Source: Firmicutes bacterium CAG:884
Lineage (GTDB): Bacteria > Bacillota_I > Bacilli_A > RF39 > UBA660
Assembly: GCA_000433875.1 (NCBI GenBank)
Contig: HF993344.1
Location: forward strand, 1 to 36,719
Direction: 5' to 3'
DNA length: 36,719 bases
Below the pieces are notes generated by a model. It did no database searches. It saw nothing but the letters and a program-made list of their open reading frames with translations, and was not told the origin of the DNA. The position numbers and the translations under genes were made by a program. Below, piece by piece: positions 31,206 to 36,719 of the stretch; the first letter of the stretch is position 1; each line of letters begins with the position of its first letter.

Positions 31206-33356
31206 ATGGAAAGAACCTATAATACATATGAAGAATTAAAAGAATTATTAAAAACATATATAAAAGATGAAGATTTAGAATTAATTGATGAATGTTATGA
31301 TTTTGCATTTAAGTGTCATCAAGGACAAAGAAGGATAACAGGGGAAGATTATATTTATCATCCAATATCAGTTGCATATATACTTGCATCTATAAATGCT
31401 GACAAAGAAACAATTGGTGCGGCTTTACTTCATGATGTTTTAGAAGATTGTAATATTACAAGAGAAGAAATGGAAGAAAAGTTTGGTAAAGAAATTACGA
31501 AAATTGTATATGGCGTTACTAAGATAAATAAATTAAATTTTAACGATGAATCGGAGGTTTTGATTGCAAACCATCGTAAGATAATTGTTGGTTTAGCTGA
31601 AGATGTAAGAGTTATTATTTTAAAACTTGCTGATAGGTTAAACAATTTAAGAACACTATGGGCTTTACCGGAAGAAAAGCAAAAGAAAAAAGCTAAAGAA
31701 ACATTAGAAATATTAACGCCGATTGCTGATAGACTTGGTATGAATAAGATGAAGTCGGAAATGGAAGATCTAGCGCTTAGATATTTAAAGCCTGATACAT
31801 ATTTTGATATTCTTGAAAAGTTAAATCAAACAAAGGCTGAAAGAGAAGCTTTGGTTTTGGAAATGCAAGATAAAATAACTACTTTACTAACAGAAAATGA
31901 TATAAAGCACGAAATTAAGGGAAGGGCTAAATCAATATATAGTATTTATAAAAAACTTGAAAAAGGTCGTAGATGGAGTGATATTTATGATATCTATGCT
32001 TTAAGGGTATTTGTTGATACGGAGGCTGAATGTTATCAAGTTCTTGGTATAATTCATTCAAAATTTAGGCCGATTCCCAAAAGATTTAAAGATTATATAG
32101 CAATGCCAAAGACTAATATGTATCAAAGTTTACATACAACTGTATTCGGTGTTGGTGGTAATGCTTTTGAGGTTCAAATAAGAACATATGCAATGGATAA
32201 AGTTGCTGAATCGGGTATTGCTTCCCATTGGTCTTATAAAGAAAGAGGATCTGTAAAGGCTAATTTGCAAAATGCGATGGAACAGAAGTTGCAGTTTTTT
32301 AAAACGATAATGGAATTAGAACAAGAAAATTTATCAAAAGAAGAGTTTGTAAATACTGTAACGAATGAAGTATTTAATGATACCATTTATGTATTTACAC
32401 CAGCTGGTGATGTGATTGAACTTCCAAATGGTTCAACACCAATTGATTTTGCTTATAAAGTTCATAGTAATATTGGAAATCATATGGTAAGTGCGATTGT
32501 AAATGGAGCAATAAGACCATTAAATGAAGAGTTAAAGGATAATGATATTATTAAAATTCAAACATCACCGAGTGCTAAACCGAGTGAAGAATGGCTTAAG
32601 GTCGCAAAAACTACGCAGGCTAAACAGAAGATAAAAGACTATTTTAAAAGAATTGCAAAAGATGGTTATTATAAAAAAGGTCAAGAATTAATTGCTAAAG
32701 AATTAAGAAGAAAAAAAATAACAAATCAAGAGTTTTTTAAGGATGAAAATATTGAGAAAATATTGAATCAGTTAAAATTAAATAATTTAGATGAATTATA
32801 TATTAATGTTGGGGATAATAAGATAGGTGTTAATCAAATTATTAATATATTGAAAGAAGAAAATTTGTCTAAGGAAGAATTGATACTAAAAAAAGCTAGT
32901 GATCAAAAGGTAAAATATAGCTATAACGACTTATATGTTGATGGTGTTGAGAATATGAAAATCAATGTCGCACATTGTTGTAATCCGGTTCCTGGTGATA
33001 AAATAATTGGTTATGTTACAAAAGGAAATGGTGTAACAGTTCATAGGTTAATATGCCCTAATATTGAGGATGAAGAAGAGAGAACTATTGAGGTAAAATG
33101 GGGTAATGAAATTAAGAGTAAATATGAGTCAATGCTTGTACTCCATGCGAATGAAAATAAAAGTTTACTTATGGATATAATTACAAAAGCTCAAAATAGA
33201 GATATATCAGTAACTTATATGAATAATATCTTTGCTAATGACTTATACTATATTGAAATAAAAATATTGGTAAAAGATCTAGATACCTTAAATACATTTA
33301 TTAATGATGTTTCTAATTTGAGTGAAGTAATTGATGTAGAAAGGGTAATACAATGA
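31206..33356 (+). CDS. relA: Bifunctional (p)ppGpp synthetase/hydrolase Rel
   Basis: Stringent-response enzyme of 716 residues. The N-terminal HD hydrolase is intact: His52 (YIYHPISVA) and His76-Asp77 (LLHDVLED), so the protein should both make and degrade ppGpp. The synthetase domain includes GRAKSIYSIYKK, RVFVDTEAECYQVLG, FKDYIAMPKTNMYQSLHT and VQIRT. A TGS domain (IYVFTPAGDVIELPNGSTPIDFA) follows, then the zinc-finger region HCCNPVPGD and a C-terminal ACT domain. Its stop overlaps the dtd start in ATGA. Confidence 0.95.
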   Translation: MERTYNTYEELKELLKTYIKDEDLELIDECYDFAFKCHQGQRRITGEDYIYHPISVAYILASINADKETIGAALLHDVLEDCNITREEMEEKFGKEITKIVYGVTKINKLNFNDESEVLIANHRKIIVGLAEDVRVIILKLADRLNNLRTLWALPEEKQKKKAKETLEILTPIADRLGMNKMKSEMEDLALRYLKPDTYFDILEKLNQTKAEREALVLEMQDKITTLLTENDIKHEIKGRAKSIYSIYKKLEKGRRWSDIYDIYALRVFVDTEAECYQVLGIIHSKFRPIPKRFKDYIAMPKTNMYQSLHTTVFGVGGNAFEVQIRTYAMDKVAESGIASHWSYKERGSVKANLQNAMEQKLQFFKTIMELEQENLSKEEFVNTVTNEVFNDTIYVFTPAGDVIELPNGSTPIDFAYKVHSNIGNHMVSAIVNGAIRPLNEELKDNDIIKIQTSPSAKPSEEWLKVAKTTQAKQKIKDYFKRIAKDGYYKKGQELIAKELRRKKITNQEFFKDENIEKILNQLKLNNLDELYINVGDNKIGVNQIINILKEENLSKEELILKKASDQKVKYSYNDLYVDGVENMKINVAHCCNPVPGDKIIGYVTKGNGVTVHRLICPNIEDEEERTIEVKWGNEIKSKYESMLVLHANENKSLLMDIITKAQNRDISVTYMNNIFANDLYYIEIKILVKDLDTLNTFINDVSNLSEVIDVERVIQ

Positions 33357-33787
33357 GAGTAGTAATTCAAAGAACACTTAAATCTAGTGTTAAAGTAGAT
33401 AATAAGATTGTTGGTCAAATTGATAATGGTTTAACAATTTTAGTTGGTTTTGGTTTAAATGATACATCAAAAGAAATAGATTATATGGTAAATAAAATAG
33501 TAAATCTTAGAATATTTAATGATGATAATGGTGTTATGAATAAGTCTTTACTTGATGTAAAGGGTGATATTCTTAGTATTTCGCAGTTTACTTTATATGC
33601 TGATGCATCTAAGGGTAGAAGACCTAGTTATGTAAATGCTAATGGAAATGCTAAACCACTTTATGATGAATTTAACAATAAACTTAGAGCATATACTAAA
33701 GTAGAAACAGGAATATTTGGATCTGATATGGAAGTATCTTTAATAAATGATGGACCTGTTACTATTATTTTAGAATATGGTGATTGA
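33353..33787 (+). CDS. dtd: D-aminoacyl-tRNA deacylase
   Basis: Homodimeric editing enzyme that frees D-amino acids from tRNA. The motifs SQFTLYADASKGRRPSY and the C-terminal NDGPVTIILE (Gly-cisPro-like loop) are the two Dtd signatures. 144 residues is typical. It is coupled to rel by an ATGA overlap, the widespread Firmicutes rel-dtd pair. Confidence 0.95.
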   Translation: MRVVIQRTLKSSVKVDNKIVGQIDNGLTILVGFGLNDTSKEIDYMVNKIVNLRIFNDDNGVMNKSLLDVKGDILSISQFTLYADASKGRRPSYVNANGNAKPLYDEFNNKLRAYTKVETGIFGSDMEVSLINDGPVTIILEYGD

Positions 33788-34723
33788 GTGAAAACAAAAA
33801 TAAATATATTATTAATAATTTTGATATTGTTAGGACTTTATAAACTTAGTCCTTTATTGGAAGTAGTAGAACAAAAAATAATGAATCCACTACTTCCATT
33901 TTTTGTTTCTTTTTTAATTGCTTATTTTTTATATCCTGTTAAGAGAAGTATTAAGAAAAAAACAAATGAAATTGTATCTATTATAGTAGTTATATTTTTG
34001 CTTGTCCTTTTAATTGTTTTTATTTCTTTTGTACTTGGTCCTTTAATATATAGAGAAGGTATGTTTTTAATAAATACTAGTATTTATTTACTTAAAAATA
34101 TATCTTTGAAATATAATATTGATTTGAGTATATTTACTAAAAGAATTATTGAGAGTATTGATATTTCATCATCTTATAATGTTGTTGTAAATGTATTTGT
34201 AACTTTTTGTTTAACAATTTATTTATTAATTGATATGGAAAAGATAAGGCAAAAAATAAGAGAGTATTTTAGAGATAAAAAGTATTATGAGGTGATTGTT
34301 CAAAGTGATAGAAAGATTAGAGTTTATACAAGATCATTGTTACTGATAAGTGTTATTACTTTTTTTGAATATTTTATAATATATGGACTAATTAAAAATC
34401 CTAATTGTTTGCTTTTAGCTTTTCTTGCTTCTATTCTTAATGTTATTCCATATTTTGGCGGTATTTTATTTGGATTAGTTGCGCTTTTATCGGCTCATTC
34501 TAAAAAAATGTTTATTAGGACTTTATTTGCGATTTTTATTTGTTCTATTTTGGATTGTTATGTAATTAATCCACTTTCTTTTAAGAAGAGTAATGATATT
34601 AATCCGATAATAAGTATAATTGCAGTTATGTTATTTGGTTCTTTGTTTGGTGTAATGGGCGTAATTTTAACGATTCCGTTACTTATAATTGTAAAAGAGT
34701 ATTTTGAATACAAAAGGGTTTAA
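33788..34723 (+). CDS. AI-2E family transporter
   Basis: A 311-residue membrane protein with about seven hydrophobic segments. The N-terminal LLPFFVSFLIAYFLYPV and the C-terminal ILNVIPYFGGILFGL, then FGSLFGVMGVILTIPLLIIVKEYF, match the AI-2E (PerM/TqsA) family; members include exporters of autoinducer-2 and ion antiporters, and some act in sporulation (YtvI). The start is GTG directly behind the dtd stop, with GGTGATT in front. It ends at a clear terminator. Confidence 0.82.
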   Translation: MKTKINILLIILILLGLYKLSPLLEVVEQKIMNPLLPFFVSFLIAYFLYPVKRSIKKKTNEIVSIIVVIFLLVLLIVFISFVLGPLIYREGMFLINTSIYLLKNISLKYNIDLSIFTKRIIESIDISSSYNVVVNVFVTFCLTIYLLIDMEKIRQKIREYFRDKKYYEVIVQSDRKIRVYTRSLLLISVITFFEYFIIYGLIKNPNCLLLAFLASILNVIPYFGGILFGLVALLSAHSKKMFIRTLFAIFICSILDCYVINPLSFKKSNDINPIISIIAVMLFGSLFGVMGVILTIPLLIIVKEYFEYKRV

Positions 34724-34738
34724 CTTTTGTATTTTTTT
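34708..34738 (+). terminator. Rho-independent terminator after the AI-2E gene
   Basis: A 9-bp perfect stem, ATACAAAAG with CTTTTGTAT, has a 7-base loop followed by TTTTTTT. Confidence 0.85.
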
Positions 34739-34789
34739 GTCGTTTAGTTATATGAATTAAATGATTTAGAGAAATAATAATATTATTAG

Positions 34790-34909
34790 ATGCCTAAAAA
34801 ATTGGTTTTTTGATTAAAATGTTTATAAAAAGGGATTTTTTCCTGTTTAATCTTGACAAAAATCTAAAATCTTTTATAATAAATAACCGTATTCAGATAT
34901 TTTAGGCAT
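34790..34909. repeat. 10-bp inverted repeat flanking a promoter
   Basis: ATGCCTAAAA (34790-34799) and its exact reverse complement TTTTAGGCAT (34900-34909) bracket about 100 bp that includes the promoter of the vWA gene. It contains GCC in an otherwise very AT-rich setting. It may be an operator pair, a long-range RNA or DNA stem, or ends of an invertible promoter. Confidence 0.6.
34853..34880 (+). promoter_or_regulatory. Strong SigA-type promoter for the vWA surface protein
   Basis: Perfect TTGACA (34853-34858), a 16-base spacer and perfect TATAAT (34875-34880), leaving a ~80-base untranslated leader. Confidence 0.8.
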
Positions 34910-34933
34910 TTTACTTATGAAGATGGAGGAAAA

Positions 34934-34984
34934 ATGGAAAAATATCAGGAATATTCAAGGAGGTTTTATGAAAAAGTTTTTTAA
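34934..34984 (+). CDS. Possible 16-codon upstream ORF
   Basis: ATG with its own GGAGGAAAA ribosome binding site, 16 codons then TAA. It reads through the AGGAGG of the main gene (as codons for Ser-Arg-Arg) and ends 14 bases inside the main gene in another frame. This could couple or limit translation of the surface protein. Confidence 0.4.
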   Translation: MEKYQEYSRRFYEKVF

Positions 34985-36719
34985 AAAATCTCTTAACATA
35001 TTGATGGCTTTAATGACATTAGTTAATATGTTTATAGAACCAATTTGTGTTCTTGCTAGTGAACCTGTTAAGGGTGATTTAGCATATGGTGATCAATATG
35101 TTAGAGAAAATAATGGAAGCGTTAATGTAGTAGATGGAGCCTTTGTTAATGAAGGAGACGTTGAAGTTAGAAAAACAGTTACTAAATTAGATAGTAACGG
35201 AAACTATGAAGTAAAATTTGAGGTTCGTGGTAAGAACTATAGCAAGACTACTACAAATACAAAAGACATTTATGCTGTTATTGTATTTGATAGATCTAAC
35301 TCTATGACTGAAGGAAATAATAAATGGAGTAATGCTAAGAATGCTGCTAGAGCTTTTGCTGAAGGTTTAATTGAAAAATATAGCAAGGCAAATATTGCTG
35401 TTGTAACATTTGGAACAACCGCTAAAACTACTCAAGAATTTACAAATAGTAATTTAAAAAATATAAGTGATAATGAATTATTTGGTGAAAAACCTAACGG
35501 CGGACAAGATGGCGCTACTAATTTACACGCTGGTTTAGAGAAGGCAAAAACTTTATTAAGTAATATTGATAATGGTGCTAAAAAGTATGTTGTTGTAATT
35601 AGTGATGGAGCACCTACAAAATATAAAATAAATGGTAGCGGTGGAAACGGAAGAATTACTAGTTATAATTGTATAGATAAAGCTGTTTCATCAGCTAAAG
35701 ATTTAAAAGGCAGTGGCGCAGAAATCTTTACAGTTGGTTATGATTTATCAAACGAAATTATATATGAGGGTGGAGATGAAACTGATTTTTGGGGAAATGT
35801 TACATGGACTGATCCATATAAGAATTCAACTGCAGAATCTATTTTAAAATTAATTGCAACTGATGACAGTCATTATGTTTCATCAGATCAAGATAATATC
35901 GTTGATAAATTAAAAGATATTGCTTCTAGTACAACTGTTTATTCACCTGCTGGAACTAATTTAACTATTACTGATAATATTGGTTCATCATTTACATCTT
36001 CAGATGATACTGATAATGATGGTAAGATAGTTTTAAATACTGTTAAAAAAATTACTGAAGAATGGCAAGAAGCTGGAAGGTTTAATATTACTATTAATGA
36101 AAACAGTACAACTGATTGGCATAATACAAATGATAACTTTAGTTATTCTTATACAGATAATATAAGTAGTAAAGAAGTTAATAAGACTTGTACTAAAAAT
36201 CCAGCTGTTTATTGGGTTCAACCTGAGTATGGTTATACTATTGAATATTATTATAGTAATGTAATAGATAAAAGTAAAACTGTAACAGGAAGTTCTCATG
36301 AGGGAGAAACTGTATTTGTAACAGATGAAATGATTGAAGCTAATAATAAAACTGGTTACAAATCAGTAAATGTAATACCAAAATCAAAATCAATTGAGAT
36401 TAAAAAAGATACAAGTTTAAATGTAATAAAAGTTTATTATGATATTGATGCTACGCAATTAAAAACTTTAAAATATACTGTTAGATATTTTAAAGATGGT
36501 GTATTACAAGAAAAAGATACAATTAATAAGACTAAGACTGTACAGGTTTTAGAGCCTAATTATATTAATGTAGATTTAAATGAAATCAATACAACTAATA
36601 TGTATACTGGTTATAAGTTTGATCATAGTAAACCTGCTGTTATTCCAGCAAGTGTTGAGACTGGTACTGTAATTGATATATATTATGTAAAAGATGATTC
36701 ACAAAAAGTAGAAGTTAAA
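34968..36719 (+). CDS. Secreted vWA-domain surface protein (3' end outside window)
   Basis: The frame stays open for 584 codons to the window edge. Residues 1-31 form a signal peptide (basic MKKFFKKS, hydrophobic core, cut near VLAS). A von Willebrand type A domain follows, about residues 100-320. Its metal site is complete: Asp108-x-Ser110-x-Ser112 (VFDRSNSM), Thr184 (DGATNL) and Asp213 (VVVISDGAP). After about residue 420 come repeats of the pattern YTIEYYYSNV...IKVYYDID and YTVRYFKDG...IDIYYVKDD, resembling MucBP-type or similar stalk domains. It is likely a pilus tip or adhesin-type protein; a sorting signal would be outside the window. AAGGAGG precedes the ATG. Confidence 0.82.
   Translation, partial: MKKFFKKSLNILMALMTLVNMFIEPICVLASEPVKGDLAYGDQYVRENNGSVNVVDGAFVNEGDVEVRKTVTKLDSNGNYEVKFEVRGKNYSKTTTNTKDIYAVIVFDRSNSMTEGNNKWSNAKNAARAFAEGLIEKYSKANIAVVTFGTTAKTTQEFTNSNLKNISDNELFGEKPNGGQDGATNLHAGLEKAKTLLSNIDNGAKKYVVVISDGAPTKYKINGSGGNGRITSYNCIDKAVSSAKDLKGSGAEIFTVGYDLSNEIIYEGGDETDFWGNVTWTDPYKNSTAESILKLIATDDSHYVSSDQDNIVDKLKDIASSTTVYSPAGTNLTITDNIGSSFTSSDDTDNDGKIVLNTVKKITEEWQEAGRFNITINENSTTDWHNTNDNFSYSYTDNISSKEVNKTCTKNPAVYWVQPEYGYTIEYYYSNVIDKSKTVTGSSHEGETVFVTDEMIEANNKTGYKSVNVIPKSKSIEIKKDTSLNVIKVYYDIDATQLKTLKYTVRYFKDGVLQEKDTINKTKTVQVLEPNYINVDLNEINTTNMYTGYKFDHSKPAVIPASVETGTVIDIYYVKDDSQKVEVK

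Noticed and set aside
36033..36299. 88-codon minus-strand frame at the window end
   Set aside because: Lies inside the continuous open frame of the vWA protein.
1..36719. tRNA or rRNA genes, CRISPR arrays, insertion sequences
   Set aside because: No TTCGAATC-type T-loop with cloverleaf, no regularly spaced direct repeats outside the BspA gene, and no transposase-like frame was seen.

Overview
The window comes from a very AT-rich, low-GC member of the Bacillota, probably an uncultured gut Bacilli-type lineage. The evidence is the use of T-box leaders for ileS and leuS, a spoIIGA-sigE sporulation pair, spoVB, comN, sepF-divIVA and ylbD/ylbE/rsmD synteny as in Bacillus, and BspA-type and vWA surface proteins typical of host-associated Firmicutes. 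TGA is used as a stop (for example at the ends of dtd, rsmE and the 8147-8542 gene), so this is not a Mycoplasma-code organism. Genes are tightly packed and mostly on the + strand. Start sites carry either AGGAGG or a GGTGAT-type ribosome binding site, which was used to correct several starts.

Region by region: 1-1021 is the 3' end of a BspA-like (DUF285) leucine-rich surface protein. 1094-4675 holds parC, pyrH and a lone prepilin-like gene. 4745-5953 holds ylbD, ylbE and rsmD. 6100-8855 is a compact bacteriocin-type operon: a C39-peptidase ABC exporter, a small one-TM protein, and two unlisted short genes (47 and 56 codons) that encode double-glycine-leader peptides with GxxxG motifs. 9137-11055 holds sepF, divIVA and a Ca2+/cation exchanger. 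11060-14383 is a promoter, an Ile T-box and a type 2 ileS. 14456-16961 holds a zinc-ribbon protein, rpsB (with a long C-terminal tail) and tsf. 17061-23032 holds cvpA, trxA, rsmE, a one-TM acidic protein, mtaB and recD2.

23099-25183 has a 39-residue Met-rich protein, spoIIGA-sigE, and a convergent TIGR04086 membrane protein. 25244-27885 is a Leu T-box and leuS. 28020-34723 has spoVB on the minus strand, then pepF-like, comN, rel, dtd and an AI-2E family transporter, which keeps the order spoVB-comN-rel-dtd known from Bacillus but without secDF, recJ and apt. 34740-36719 is an intergenic region with a strong promoter bracketed by a 10-bp inverted repeat, a 16-codon upstream ORF, and a secreted vWA-domain protein that runs off the window.

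Most genes are housekeeping: translation (IleRS, LeuRS, S2, EF-Ts, RsmD, RsmE, MtaB, Dtd), cell division (SepF, DivIVA), DNA topology and repair (ParC, RecD2), stringent response (Rel) and sporulation (SpoIIGA, SigE, SpoVB). The most novel item is the 6100-8855 operon, which looks like an undescribed two-peptide bacteriocin. Each mature peptide has a single Cys at the third position from its C-terminus. The second most striking item is the IleRS active site, where the HIGH motif is replaced by GLHH.
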